Of a DNA stretch of 64,000 nt, positions 24,401 to 37,420 are shown piece by piece. The stretch lies in the NCBI GenBank assembly GCA_037013495.1, contig CM072801.1, positions 76,307,816-76,371,815 on the forward strand, in the 5' to 3' direction. The position numbers and the translations under genes were made by a program. A model generated the notes under the pieces. It ran no database searches, was not told where the DNA came from, and saw only the letters and a program-made list of their open reading frames with translations. Positions within the stretch are counted from its first letter, which is position 1, and every line of letters begins with the position of its first letter. Source of the DNA: Hippophae tibetana (taxonomy: Eukaryota; Streptophyta; Magnoliopsida; Rosales; Elaeagnaceae).

Positions 24401-25797
24401 TAATTTATTAAAGTTAGGCAATTCTCTCTCTCCGTGTGTGTTTTTGACATAGAGAATAGGTTCAAATTGTACTAGTCTATTTAATTTCCAAAGAACCAAA
24501 TAAAAATGATGCGATATAATGAGTCTTTTTAAACATTGTAGGTGGTGATCATTTGAGCTTCCATTAGCTTTTCTTAAAATGAAGATTCATAGCCAATCAT
24601 GGGATAGGGATGCCAAGTGATTTAGTTAGAGATCGATTCTTGCTGAGGTTACCAATTTATTCGGTGGATCTAGATTTTGTATTGAAAGTCTCGGCATTCT
24701 CTGTATCCTGTTTAGGACTTGGTAGCACTTATTCTTCCCTATTTTTTTTTTCTTTTCAAGTCTATCCTTATCTTTATTAATTTCCAATCTAATGTCTCCC
24801 TCTCTGTGTATATTATTGTGTTGTGAACAACAAATTCTACAATTTTTAGTTAAAAATAAGTTTTATAGATTGAGCCGAAAATGTAATTTAATTTATGGCT
24901 GATTAATATGTTGAAAATGTTCATTTGAAAGTCTCCAATGGCAATTTTGTAGTCTATAAAAAGCATAAAAGTATGTGCTGTAAAATCTTGAAAGATTAAC
25001 TTAATGATTAAGAATGATTTACTATTTTTATAAATCAATGTATTTAACCATAATTGATACTATTTTTATAAATCAATGTATTTAACCATAATTGAGGCTT
25101 ATTCATTTAATTTCTTTTAAGTTTAAATGGGTTGGTTTTTGTTTTAGGAATACAAAAATCAATTTATATATGATCCATTAAAATTTTAAAGTTTACAATT
25201 TAACATATAATTGAACCTACTTATATATATATAAAGTAAACTTGCATGTGAATTGAAAAGATAAATCAATTAATAGTGTCTTTCATAGTATTTTGAATGC
25301 TTCACTCATTTTATTAAATTTTGTCTAAAATTAGTGCTTAATTTTAGTTAAAATGCTAGTCTATAATGTTTAAAATTAAATTGTAGATAAATATTAAATA
25401 TTAATAATTCGATTAACATGAATATAAAGTCAAAATAATTTAAATTTAATTGAAATAAGTAGATGAAAATTACAAATTGAACTTATAGAATCGATATGAA
25501 TATTTTGATTTAATGTTATTTAATTAACATCTTATAAGTCTGACTTTGGTTCTTGAATTAATGAACTCGTATATTGTTTACTTAGCATTTTATGAAAAAA
25601 TTGAACCTAATTGAAGTGCACCCACCTTATTGATTTTTATAAACTTAATTATAGAATTATTTTCGAAAACTTCCTGTAATAATTGTAAGGATTATGAGTG
25701 TTGGTTATTTTCGTGGATAAAATATTTATCTGTAAATTTGTTTTAGGCCTACTATCAAGTCTATCAAGAATAGCTAAACAAATGTTCGTGTTTTAGA
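21493..25797. other. gene-free intergenic region
   Basis: AT-rich DNA. Short ORFs here (for example 23063-23260 and 23820-24044) have no recognisable motif and look like chance. A GA-rich stretch followed by a short frame near 22660-22760 resembles a leader but matches no gene I know. Confidence 0.5.
25020..25095 (+). repeat. 38-bp perfect tandem duplication
   Basis: The 38-bp unit beginning TACTATTTTTATAAATCAAT is repeated head to tail. Confidence 0.9.
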
Positions 25798-27200
25798 TAA
25801 TTGTACTTCAAGTATATCTTTAATAATTACGACACATAGAATTATATTTATATATATAATAGTACATGTTTATAAATCTAAAATTATTTTTAGTGCTAAA
25901 ATATGGAATAAGATATGCTAAAAGATATTAAATAATATATACTCTAAAATAAGATATGTTAAAAGATATTAGATAAGATATATATACTCTAAAATAAGAT
26001 ATGCTAAAAGATATTAGATAATATATACTTTAAATTATATTTGAAATCTTTATCATAAAAAATCGCATAAAATCTATTTTTAAAAGATATTAGATAAAAT
26101 ATACTTTAAATTATAGTTGAAATCTTTAGCATAAAAGAAAGCATAAAATCTATTTTAAAAGATATATTTTAAATTATAACTGAAATATTTATTATAAAAG
26201 ATAACATAAAATCTATTTTAAAATAAATTTATTTTAAATGAGAGTTATCTTAATTAATGAGAATTACTAATCCTATTTGTAATAGAAAAAATATTTATTA
26301 ATTACATAGGATTAAGGGTTTTAATTTTTTCTATAAATAAAACTCATTGCTGATTGTTTCAATTAATCACACAAGAGTATTATTTTAATCTTCTTAATTT
26401 TTCTCTCTTGTTTTGCAAATATAATATCATAATTCTTTAGGCTTCTTTATTTAGTTAATCTATCTAATATTGGTGGTTATGTTTGATTGATTAATAAGCC
26501 TAATTATTTTATGATATTTTGATAATATGTTCTTATGGGTTCTTCTTTATTTTTGTTCTTAAATTGTTAGATCAAATAATTATTTTTGTCATATTATAAT
26601 TATTTGATTTGATTATTAATTTTTAAAGAAGCTATTTTTATTGAACTTGTATTTGATATTTTTGCTCTAGGATTTGCTAGTTGATTTAATTTAAATGACA
26701 TGTTTTGAATAATCTAGTTAGGATTATTCATTATTAAATCCGTTCTAGAACACACACAGGCACTTGTGTTTTTATGCTAACTATTTTGCAGTTGATTTGT
26801 GAATGATTTGATTTACGGGGAGCTTATTGGAACGTTGGTCTGTAAACCGTTCACGCTAATATTAAAAACTATGAAAACAGAGCAGGGGCTCATAAGTAAA
26901 GTACATTGTGGCAGTATCCTAAGGAAGGTAGCATAAGATCGAGTTTGTACTTGAACTTTTGATTTTCATAGTGGAAAATTAGGTGGTCCGGTGGACCGGT
27001 GGTTTTCCTCTTAGGCCAGTGTTGTGGCCTAGGTTGTTTCCACCTAAAAATATCGTGTGTTATTATTTTATTTCCGTACTTATATTTACACACGATTACA
27101 TGCCTAGCTGGTTTGTTTAGGTTATTAAATTATAAATTGGTAAAAATTAAAAATAACCTATTCACCCCTCTAGGTTAATTAGGTCCATAATTTATAAACT
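25798..27200 (+). repeat. candidate degraded LTR-retrotransposon terminus
   Basis: It contains an internally repetitive AT-rich block, a TATA-like CTATAAATAAAA at about 26331 followed by a CT-rich start region, and at 27160-27175 a CTATTCACCCCTCTAGG sequence often seen near the end of plant copia LTRs. No coding domains and no clear TG...CA ends were found. Confidence 0.35.
25908..26040 (+). repeat. ~50-bp tandem repeat
   Basis: About three copies of a unit containing ATAAGATATGCTAAAAGATA, with a related single copy further on (about 26070-26110). Confidence 0.7.
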
Positions 27201-27385
27201 TTCAATAATGTTCAAAGGGAAGCAATTGTCATTAAGATATGTGAATTTCAAGAATTACAATTGTTTTTACAGTATGTGTCATGTAGCTGTGAAAAAGGAA
27301 AAAATAAAAAAATTTACATGGGTGTGTAAATTTTTACATGCATGTGTGAAAATTGTACACATTTGTAATTTATTACAGGTATGTG

Positions 27386-27519
27386 TATAAAATTTACACA
27401 TGTATATAGTGATGTTAAGAATGAGAAAAAAAACAAAAAATAAAGTACGAGCATATAAAATTTACACATATATATAGCGATGTTAAGAATGAGAAAAAAA
27501 AACAAAAAATAAAGTACGA
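27386..27519 (+). repeat. ~66-bp near-perfect tandem duplication
   Basis: The unit from TATAAAATTTACACA to AAAGTACGA occurs at 27386-27450 and 27454-27519. Confidence 0.85.
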
Positions 27520-27716
27520 TGGATAGTGATCGAAAACATATTGTGAAATATCTCTAACTCAAATTAAATTAGGAATATTGATATAAACTAACTTTTATTT
27601 TTACATTTAATTTTTCCTTAAAATATTTTGTATTTTTAATGTATTTTATTTTTATATTATTGTTTGTCTTTCACAAGCAAGACTTGTAATTTTATTTATT
27701 TATTTTGTTAGATTAA

Positions 27717-27870
27717 AGCCCACATGATTTTTCCCAAGGACTGACTGAATCTCAAAAGCAACAAAAATGTATTTTTTTAATCGTTGGTGTGTAGCCCACA
27801 TGATTTTTCCCAAAGGATTGAATGAATCTCAAAAGCAACAAAAATGTATTTTTTTAATTGTTGGTGTGTA
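27717..27870 (+). repeat. 76-bp tandem duplication
   Basis: The unit starting AGCCCACATGATTTTTCCCA occurs at 27717 and again at 27793 with a few mismatches. Confidence 0.9.
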
Positions 27871-27897
27871 TAGATTAGATGGAAAACATATATGGTA

Positions 27898-28859
27898 GTA
27901 TAAAGGTGTCCAAAAATCAAACCGAATAGAAATAAACAGAAAAACTGGAACGAATAGGACTGGATCGAACAATTTTATAAATAAAACGGTCCGGTCCAGT
28001 TTGTATTAAGTAAAACCGATTTTCAAACGGTTCGGTCCGGTTATACAAAATTTGTTACCGATCATACCGATTTAAATAAATAGTAATAATTTAATTAAGT
28101 GTATATATATAAATACATCACTTTCCATTTCTATTTACTTTCCCCAATTTAATCTCACACTCTCATTCTCGGTTTCTCCTCTACGAAGTACAAACCCTAA
28201 CATTTTTCTCACTGCCACCTCCTCCAGCAACAACCGACCTCGCCTCGCGTCACCTCCACCACCAACCAACTAACCTTTCCTCGTGTTGTCTTGCGTCCTA
28301 CCATCCATGGACAAAATAGGTATGTGTGAGGCTTAAAACTCTTAAAGGGGTTTTGGAAATTCTCACTCCTATGCAGTGTGTTCATTTCTGTTTCAACTGT
28401 TGTTGTTAACTTGTTATGGTTCAGAACTTCAGATTCAGCTTATTATTAGTTTCGTTACGCTGTTATTTTCTTTGTTTGTTATTATCTATCCACTGAGCTC
28501 ATAAATGATTCATAACTCTGCCTTGGAAAGTATCATAATACTATCTTCTCTAGATACCATGAGATCTTTGTCGGTGGTAACTCAATTGATTTTATCGCAA
28601 CTTCATTTTTGCTGGGTTTGATTGCTGGTTGATGCATCAAATTTTGGGGACTGTTAATATTTTTTTAATAGAAATATTAAACAATATCGTGTATTATTAA
28701 CCATTTAAAACTGTTAATCAAACTGAACTAAACCGGTCGGTTACAACATTTTGGATTAGCGAAACGGTCCGCTTTGCTCTAGTTTAAGCTTTATGAACGG
28801 TCCAGTTTGGTTAAATTATTTTACTCAAAATCGGACCGGACCGAACCGTGGACACACCT
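27898..28859. mobile_element. non-autonomous hAT-like element
   Basis: The termini are related inverted repeats: AGGTGTCCAAA on the left, and AGGTGTGTCCACGG as the reverse complement of the right end. Both are followed by inverted CGGTCCGGTCC-rich subterminal repeats. The 8-bp sequence ATATGGTA flanks both sides (27890-27897 and 28860-28867), the duplication length of hAT elements. The interior holds a CT-rich leader-like stretch, ATGGACAAAATAG and a GTATGT donor-like site (about 28130-28330), but no transposase ORF. Confidence 0.55.
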
Positions 28860-29559
28860 ATATGGTACTTACGTTTGTTAATTCTACACTTTGTTTCATT
28901 AACTTTTTGAATATTAGAAAGGTCTAAAAATGATTAAAAATATTACAATTTGAAAAGTTAAGAATCATAAGGAAAAATTTATTTTTAATTTATTATTTTT
29001 AGCTACTACATGATATTTTAACCTTATTTGTGCATTTGGACTAAATTTGTTATTTAAAGAAGATTAGGAGAACACATCTTATGATAACCAAAGTTAGTTG
29101 ACTAGAGTGTCAAATTGATAGAAGTGATGAAAGTTAGGGATCATATGTTTTTTTATCCTATATATAATATCAAATGTGTTGACGTAAAACAAAAGGGAAT
29201 AACATCAAAAATATTCTCAAATTTTGAGATATCTTTAAAAATATCTTTAAAGTTTAAAAAAAAAATCAAAAATACTCCTCAAATATTACGAAAGTTAAAT
29301 ATAACATAAGTAAATAGTAATATTTCATAAATAAAAATAGAAGAAAAATAATAAAGAACCAAGAAATAATAAAAAATTAAGGAATAGTAGAATTAAAAAT
29401 ATAAGACATCTCGTGATGTTTTTCATAAGAAATGATAATAAGTAAAAATAAAATTTAACAAATTCAAAAGGTAAAATTAAATCTTAAAGAAAGAAATGGA
29501 TTTAAAGATCCATCATTTTCTTCTTTAAGGAAATTATTCCCAAGAAAAGACATAATTTA

Positions 29560-30080
29560 CTGAAATAAGTAATATAGAAATAAACATTAATATAACAGAT
29601 GCAAAAAGAAGGTATAATATACCATTAATTGACAAGGAAATTATATTGAAAAAGTTATCCAAAATTTCCTAAAAGCATAAAGAAAAAATTGGATACGTTA
29701 ATTTAAGAGAAATCTAAATATTAATACAAGTTCATTTCAGAGAAGGAATATATACACTTATAAAAATAGCATTACTAGATAATAGAATAATAAAAAAGAA
29801 AGATGCTTTAATAAAAATGATTCATGATAATTTGGGATACTAGAAGTTAAAATTTACATCATATCCTAGGTTTGCTATTCATATCTATGATAAAAACTTA
29901 AACTAAGTATTAATTTTAGCTTATGAATTTGAAAGAAGAGATTTAATGAAAGAAAAAAACCATCCATTTTCAATACACTATGTAGTATGATATTCATTAA
30001 TAAACAGTCATAATAGTTCATTATATGGAAAAAATGAATTTATAGAAATAGATAAAGCCTTTCAAGAACTTGAAAAATAA
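29560..30080 (+). pseudogene. endogenous pararetrovirus (Caulimoviridae) movement-protein relic
   Basis: The translation carries a decayed 30K-type caulimovirid movement protein. Stretches around IGYVNLR, HFREGIYT, IALLDNRIIKKKDAL, SYPRFAIHI and INSHNSSLYG fall in the order expected of that family. The reading frame is interrupted by several stop codons and the protein cannot be made. It is an integrated, inactive fragment on the same strand as the RNase H relic at 59240-59524. Confidence 0.7.
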
Positions 30081-30674
30081 TAAAACCAGAAATACTAACA
30101 AACTTTGAAATACTTGAGGAATAGTACCTAGATATTAGGGAAAACCTCTAATATCAAGAATAAAAATAATGTGGTTAAAAAATAATAATATATCAAAATT
30201 TACTTTTATAGACCATGAAGAAGAAACTTCTAAAGAAGAAGTTAAAAACTAGATAATGAAGTTCAAGTAATGAAAACACTAGTTCATGATGTCATATTAG
30301 GAAGACAATAATGTTTAAAGAAAAATTTAAAAAAATATACAATTATAAATAGATAGAAGTCTAGTAGACGTAGCAAAAAATCAAGCAATATTAATGAAAG
30401 TTTTGAGATTTTTAACAGAGGAAATAGATTTAGTTCAAGAATCAAACACGAAATATCTACAAGGTATAATTGAAACCCAAAATAGAATTATTAAAAGAAA
30501 TAAAGGTATATGGTTATAATAAATTACAACAGGATATACATATGAAATTTATAGAACTAAGAAAAGATGTATATAACATACATAGAAATAATGATATTAT
30601 AAGTCATAAATACGATTCTTTACAAGGATTAAAAGTAGAATCACCTAAGAGATTAGATGCCTTGGTACCCGGTG
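30081..30674 (+). other. probable continuation of the pararetrovirus relic
   Basis: Contains a short open frame (30470-30703 in part) rich in Lys, Ile, Leu and Asn with coiled-coil-like spacing. I do not recognise it. Its position after the movement-protein relic suggests a decayed downstream viral reading frame. It ends abruptly at the truncated LTR that begins at 30675. Confidence 0.35.
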
Positions 30675-32442
30675 ACGATAGTTTGGTTTTTTTGTGTTCC
30701 TAATCTAATAACATAAAAATAAACATATATACAGATTAATTAAATATAATCTAATAACATAAAAATAAACATAGATACAAATTCAATAAATATTTATCTA
30801 AAAATAAATATAAATACAGATTCAATAAATATTTATGCAAATTTTATCATTTATATTAGTGGAGTATTTATGGATATAATAACTAAATTAATTATGCTTG
30901 CTCATATTATCTAGGTTATTAAAGATATAAATTGATATTTTATTGATTCTCTCTTTTTTTATATAAATACCACCTTTGGTGGGGTTAGATATTCTTTGTT
31001 AACTAAACAAATCAATTAACACCTATGGGTGGGGTTGATAACTAATTTGGTTAATTAAATTATTTCCTTTTTCTAAGAGATTGAAAATGAACCATTTAAA
31101 TGCCACCTTTGGTGGGGTTAGACAGTTTAAACTTTATTCAAGGTGTCCAAATTAAACATAAGAATTTAATTATCCGAGTACTAACTTTCAAGTTTTAAAA
31201 CTACTATTGAAAACATGTTGTCAATACATTTTCACATAATAATTCTTATAAAAACTTTTGAAATAGAGTTTCACTCTAACTACCGGGCGATTGTACCAAC
31301 AAATAAAAGAGCACTACTCTAAATTAGACCGGATAACTAAACCTTAAAATCTAATTTTCAGTTTTAAGTTTGTAATGAAAAATAATATATTTCTCTCTAA
31401 CATTCTTAATATAAAAATCTTGAATAAAAACAAAATCAATTCATTTTAGAAATTTTCACCTATTTAATATTTCGCAAGCATAACAACGTTATTATTATAT
31501 CATGTTTATAAACAGCCAACATAGTTAAATTTAATCACAGACAAATTAAATATAACATGTAAGAATAAAGCATAAAAATAACTGTAAAGAAAATAAAATC
31601 CTTACAGAACTTCGACGCTATTCCCGTTGCTGGAAAACCTCCAAGCGGAATTTGCACTTCCATTTATTGAATCAAAAAAGCTAAATTATTACAAAAACAT
31701 TACAAGTTCCTCTCAAAAAGAGAAGAACTCTAAAACTAAGAGAATTGAACTAAAAACTAAGAAAGAAACTAAGAAAAGCTTAGAAACTAAGAAAGAAACT
31801 AAGAAAATCTCAAAAACTAAGAAATGAGAGAAAGAAAGAAGAGAGAAGTGTGTTTTGAAGTTGTAATTTGAAGTGAAGGGAAGGGGAGTATTTATAGGTG
31901 AGGATGGAGAGAAAAAATGAGTAAAAACAATGTTAAAAAAATGTTAAAAAATGTAAAAACGCGTAATGGAAATGCTGAGGTCATTAATGACGTCATGGGG
32001 GCGGCTGCACGTGAAAAATGGGGCGAAAAGGCGTTGGGCGTGCGGAGGGGGGCTGCTGGGCGCTGCGCGCAGCTCGGCGCGCGTGAACAGTGCCCGTGCG
32101 CTGGGGCACGCGGGCTGGGGCGCTGGGCTGGGCTGCGGGGCACGATTTCTGTCATTTTGACATTTTTGACCTTTTTGACCCATTTTGTCCAATTTTTCCA
32201 TGTTTGTTGACCTTTTCCCACTTATTTATTAATATATTTGTGATGTATTGCTTCAAGTATTCCTCTTTGAGTGTTTAAATTGCATTTTTAAGCCAAAATA
32301 CCTGAAAAACAATAAAAATACCCGTGATTCCGAAAAAGACAAATTTATATAAATATATGATAAAACATATAAATATATGTATTTTTAATCAATTAATGTA
32401 CATAAAATCATGGTTATTTTAGTGCTTTTTGAGCACTCATCA
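30675..32442 (-). repeat. 3' LTR of the host copy, truncated
   Basis: A 1768-bp fragment, intact at the TGATGAGTGCTC end (32442) and broken at the other end after the ACGATAGTTTGG segment. TATA box at 31889-31896 (minus strand). The GC-rich patch at about 31990-32150 is shorter than in copy A. Confidence 0.9.
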
Positions 32443-34303
32443 CAACCCCCAACCAGCTTCTTGCTAGTCCCTTAGCAAGAGAAGCGATAAAAACTAAAAA
32501 TTAAACTATCCTAAATCACTTTTGTGGATTGAAACGGTTGCATTTAGCCTATGCAACAAGCCGTTAAACCCCTAGGTTGCCCTAGTGGACGAGTTTGAGT
32601 CTCGTGAGGGTTTTCAGTAATGATACCCACAAACATTGAACTAAATGTAAAAATAAAAACAATCAAATCAAAAATTAATTTAAGAATAAAAGAAAACAGC
32701 ATATCACAAAAATGTTTCTTACTTTTTAATCTCTTTTAAGATCATAATTAAAATCTCAAGCATAAGTTATTTTAATCTCTTTAAACAATCATGATTTTAT
32801 TATAATAATTAGTCGAAAATCATTTTCATATTTCCTATCAAAAATGTATCAATTTAATTTTACCCAATTTCAGTGTCATGAATCAGAATTCACTTCAACT
32901 CTATTCCTCACAAGTCAATACTCTCAAAACACTGAATCCTATGGGTTCAAACACTCATACTAATTTATATGCGAAAGAGTTGATGTATAGAAATGAACTA
33001 ATAGGTTCGCATATGTATAAAGAATAAAGGCTCAAAGTGTTATTTTAACATTGATCTCATGAAGTGAATCGAATGTATAAATTATAAAGATATCATATAC
33101 AAAAATTATTTTCATGCATAAATCAAACTCATTAAGAAAGAATTTCAAGATATATGTTTTTTACAAATGAAGAAATTGCAATGACTTTTTAGGGAATTAC
33201 TTCCTATATCTTTTTTTTTGTAATTAGCCTGTACTCACAACTTTGTAGGGAATGTGGGTCATAGTATGAAGATAATACTATATTTTTTTTATCTCTCTAT
33301 ATTTGTTTTTTTCAATATATGTATATTTTAGAGAGTCAACCCATGTACAGATTGTACATTTTTTTTGGATTTTGGTGAGTGGTTAATTTTGTGGCTTTTC
33401 TGTTTGATCTTGGTTTAGGTAACCCCATATATGTCCTTTTGTTTTTGTAGTAGTCATGCATGAATGAGATATAAGCATATACTATCAATTTCTACTCAAA
33501 TCGTTTAATCTAAACAAAAATAATAATAAAAAATATATGATACTCTATTATGATGAGAAAAAATTCATACATTCAATGCTAATACCTATAGAGATCATCT
33601 AAAAATTTGAATAAATAAGAAATGTGTTTGGAGTAGAAAAAATATATATTTCACTCTGAATAAAAGAAATTAGGCTCAAATTATATCTCACAAGGGTAGT
33701 CTCCACTAAAAAAATTCATAAACACCGATTTTGGGTTTAATATAATTTCCACATTTTATCAAGAAATACTAGTTATGACAAAAACTAACTAATTATCAAA
33801 AATAATTACAAAATATTTCATGATATGTTTTCAAAAATTAATCTAACAGTACCAAAGACTTAACTATTTACTTAAATTTGATTTAAAGAAATGATAAATT
33901 TTTGTGAGAATTTTTTTTATTTTTTATTAAGCATGGTAACTTTTCACCACCCCTAACCTAGAACTTACATTGTCCTCAATATAACAACTGCAAATTAAAG
34001 ATAAAGAGAAAAGAGGAGAAAGATTACCTATTTTTTGAGAATGTGTAAGTAGTAATGAAGGAATGCAGGTGCATCCATCATATTCATCATTAAAGTGTGT
34101 ACAGACAGATCGTTGTGAACTTCTAACATCTCAACAAATATTTTTAGTTTTAACAATTTTAAAAATTATTCACATATAAGTAAACTAAAATAAACAATAA
34201 TATTAAGTAAATAAAACAAATAACAAAAAATTTACCTAAAATGATGGGTTGCCTCCCATCCAGCGCTTAGTTTAACGTCTTAGCAAGACGTATCTTTTTG
34301 GTG
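32443..34303 (-). other. post-pol region of the host copy
   Basis: About 1.86 kb without a convincing ORF, matching 45024-46949 of the complete copy. It contains the polypurine tract (32443-32458 on the minus strand), a hairpin next to it, a G-rich GGTTAGGGGTGGTG at about 33945-33960, and the two-hairpin module near 34238-34295. No env-like gene is seen. Confidence 0.75.
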
Positions 34304-36018
34304 CTAAGGGTTACTCAGCCAAATGCAATCCATTTCAGCAATGTTGTTTGGTTCTTCTAAATAAGGCTTGACACGATGGCCATTGACTTTGAACGTTTTT
34401 TGTGTCTTGGAATCCAATAGTTCCACTACTCCATGTTCAAATACCTGAACTATTTTGAATGGTCCATCCCATCTTGATCTCAGCTTTCCTGGAAACAATC
34501 TCAAACGAGAGTTAAATAAAAGAACTTTCATTCCAGGGTGAAGAGTCTTAGGAACTAGCCTTTTGTCATGATAGCGCTTAGTACGCTCCTTGTATAATTT
34601 GACATTCTCATAGGCTTCATTCCTAATTTCTTCCAACTCATGAAGCTGGAGTACTCGTTTTTCACCTGCTTTATCTAAATCCATGTTTAACTCTTTAATT
34701 GCCCAGTAAGCCTTGTGTTCAAGTTCAACTGGAAGGTGGCACGCTTCCCCAAAGATTAACCGGTAAGGGCTCATCCCAATAGGTGTTTTGTAAGCGGTGC
34801 GGTATGCCCATAAGGCATCATTTAAATTAAATGCCCAATCCTTCCTTGAAGGACGCACAGTGCGTTCCAATATTCCCTTAATTTACCTATTACTTACTTC
34901 CACTAAACAGGAAGTTTGAGGATGATATGGAGTAGCTACTTTATGTGTGATGTTGTACTTGTTTAGTAATCCATCAAAGAGTTTGTTACAAAAATGGCTA
35001 CCTCCATCACTTATTATAGCTCTAGGCATTCCGAACCTACTGAATATTAAATCTTTCAAGAATTTCACAACAACATTCGCATCATTGGTTTTGGTGGGGA
35101 TAGCTTCTACCCACTTGGACACATAATCCACAGCAACCAAAATGTATTGAAAACCATTAGATGGGGGAAAAGGACCCATAAAGTCAATCCCCCATACATC
35201 AAAGAGTTCAACAACTAAATTAGATGTCAAAGGCATTTCATCTCTTTTGCTTATGTTTCCTGTTCTTTGACATCTATCACATTGTGCACAAAACATATGA
35301 GCATCTTTAAAAAGAGTGGGCCAAAAGAATCCAGACTGTAATATCTTACGGGCTGTCTTTTCATCTCCAAAATGACCCCCACAATGAAGTTCATGACAAA
35401 AAGTTATAATGCTCTTATGTTCTTCTTCAGGTACACATCTCCGGATGACTTGATCTTGACCAATCTTGTATAAATAAGGGTCATCCCAGAAATAGTCCTT
35501 AATAGTTTTAAAAAACCTTTTCTTGTCCTGATATGAAGTGTTAGGTCGCAAAACACCAGTGGCAAGATAGTTTACAATATCAGCATACCATGGGTTTGGA
35601 CCTATGAAAAATAATTGTTCATCAGGAAAGGATTCAACTATATCTTCATTACTCCCATCTTTAAGAGAATTGAAGTCAGAAATCAACCTAGACAAATGGT
35701 CAGCTACTAAGTTTTCACTGCCTTTCTTATCCTTGATTTCTAGGTCAAATTCTTGTAAGAGTAAGACCCACCTGATTAATCTTGGCTTGGCATTTGGTTT
35801 ACTTAATAGGTATCTTAAAGCAGCATGATCAGAATGCATAATCACTTTAGATCCTACTAAATAAGACCGAAATTTGTCTAAAGAGAATACTATAGCCAAG
35901 AATTCCTTTTCAGTTGTGGTGTAATTCATTTGGGCATCATTGAGTGTTTTGCTAGCGTAGTAGATGACATGCAAACGCTTATCCACTCTTTGTCCCAAGA
36001 CTGCTCCTATTGCATAAT
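34304..36018 (-). pseudogene. pol 3' half (RNase H end and integrase) of the host copy
   Basis: Encodes the RNase H remainder, the integrase zinc-binding HHCC region, the DDE core and the Athila-type C-terminus with [21 protein letters not shown]-like residues. A Gln codon after VEVSNR has become TAA (34883-34885), splitting integrase just after the catalytic Glu. A conserved Gly in HPQTSG is Cys. The upstream end is the insertion site of the plus-strand copy. Confidence 0.9.
36014..36018. other. target-site duplication ATAAT, left copy
   Basis: ATAAT lies immediately before the 5' LTR and is repeated at 48950-48954 after the 3' LTR. In the uninterrupted pol sequence (minus strand of 43312-43317 region) it occurs once. 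Confidence 0.95.
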
Positions 36019-37396
36019 TGATGAGTGCTCAAAAAGCACTAAAATAACCATGATTTTATGTACCTTAATTGATTAAAAATACATATATTTATATGTTTTA
36101 TCATATATTTATATAAATTTGTCTTTTTCGGAATCACGGGTATTTTTATTGTTTTTCAGGTATTTTGGCTTAAAAACGCAATGCAAAGACTCAAAGAGGA
36201 ATATTTGAAGCAATACATCACAAATATATCAACAAATAAGTGAGAAAAGGTCAACAAACATGGAAAACTCGGACGAAATGGGTCGAAAAGGTCAAAAATG
36301 TCAAAAAGACGGAAATTGCGCGCCGCAGCCCAGCTGTGGTTAAATTTAACTATGCTAGCTGTTTAGTAAAAATGATGTAATAACGACGTTGTTATGCTTA
36401 CGAAATATTAAATAGGTAAAAATCTTTAAAATGAATTGATTTTGTTTTTATTCAAGATTTTATATTAAGAATGTTAGAGAGAAATATATTATTTTTCATT
36501 ACAAACTTAAACCCGAAAATTAGATTTTAAGGTTTAGTTATCCGGTCTAATTTAGAGTAGTGCTCTTTTATTTGTTGGTACAATCGCCCGGTAGTTAGAG
36601 TGAAACTCTATTTCAAAAGTTTTTATAAGAATTATTATGTGAAAATGTATTGACAACATGTTTTCAATAGTGGTTTTAAAACTTGAAAGTTAGTACTCGG
36701 ATAATTAAATTCTTAGGTTTAATTTGGACACCTTGAATAAAGTTTAAACTGTCTAACCCCACCAAAGGTGGCATTTAAATGGTTCATTTTCAATCTCTTA
36801 GAAAAAGGAATTAATTTAATTAAGCATATTAGTTATCAACCCCACCCATAGGTGTTAATTGATTTGTTTAGTTAACAAAGAATATCTAACCCCACCAAAG
36901 GTGGTATTTATATAAAAAAAAGAGAATCAATAAAATATCAATTTATATCTTTAATAACCTAGTTAATATGAGCAAGCATAATTAATTTAGTTATTATATC
37001 CCTAAATACTCCGCTAATATAAATAATAAAAATTTGCATGACTATTTATTGAATCCGTATATATGTTTATTTTTAGATAATTATTTATTGAATTTGTATC
37101 TATGTTTATTTTTATGTTATTAGATTATATTTAATTAATCTATATATATGTTTATTTTATGTTATTAGATTAGGAACACAAAAACCAAACTATCGTGACA
37201 GGATGTTTAGGATTTAATTTCGTTTTTTTTTAAAAGTTTGAATAATAAATTAAAAACCACATACATTCCTTCCTTAGATCGACCTTGGGAGTATACTTAT
37301 CATTTTCTTCGAAATGATTCGTGCACTTGCGAGAGTTTTATAAATATTAAAACCAAAGTATTTGCGGGAATCGGCGATGGCGGTTTTCGTTCATCA
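36019..37396 (+). repeat. 5' LTR with internal promoter deletion
   Basis: 1378 bp against 2000 bp for the 3' LTR. The two align without gaps to CAGC at 36334, after which the sequence jumps to CTGTGGTTAAA, equivalent to 47887. About 621 bp are missing, including the GC-rich patch, the TATAAATA box and the inferred transcription start. Both LTRs must have been identical at insertion, so the deletion came later. Confidence 0.95.
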
Positions 37397-37402
37397 AGTT
37401 TT

Positions 37403-37420
37403 TGGCGCCGTTGCCGGGGA
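37403..37420 (+). other. tRNA-Asp primer-binding site
   Basis: TGGCGCCGTTGCCGGGGA, a perfect complement to the 3' end of plant tRNA-Asp including CCA, 6 nt after the LTR end. Confidence 0.95.

Noticed and set aside
25798-27200. Confident copia solo LTR
   Set aside because: No matching TG...CA ends or target duplication could be fixed by eye. Kept as a low-confidence candidate only.
30675-32442. Solo LTR
   Set aside because: It is followed in the right orientation and spacing by the polypurine tract, post-pol region and integrase, so it is the 3' LTR of the split host copy.
37403-37420. Part of a tRNA-Asp gene
   Set aside because: Only the 18-nt complement of the tRNA 3' end is present, at the fixed distance from the LTR. 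It is the primer-binding site.
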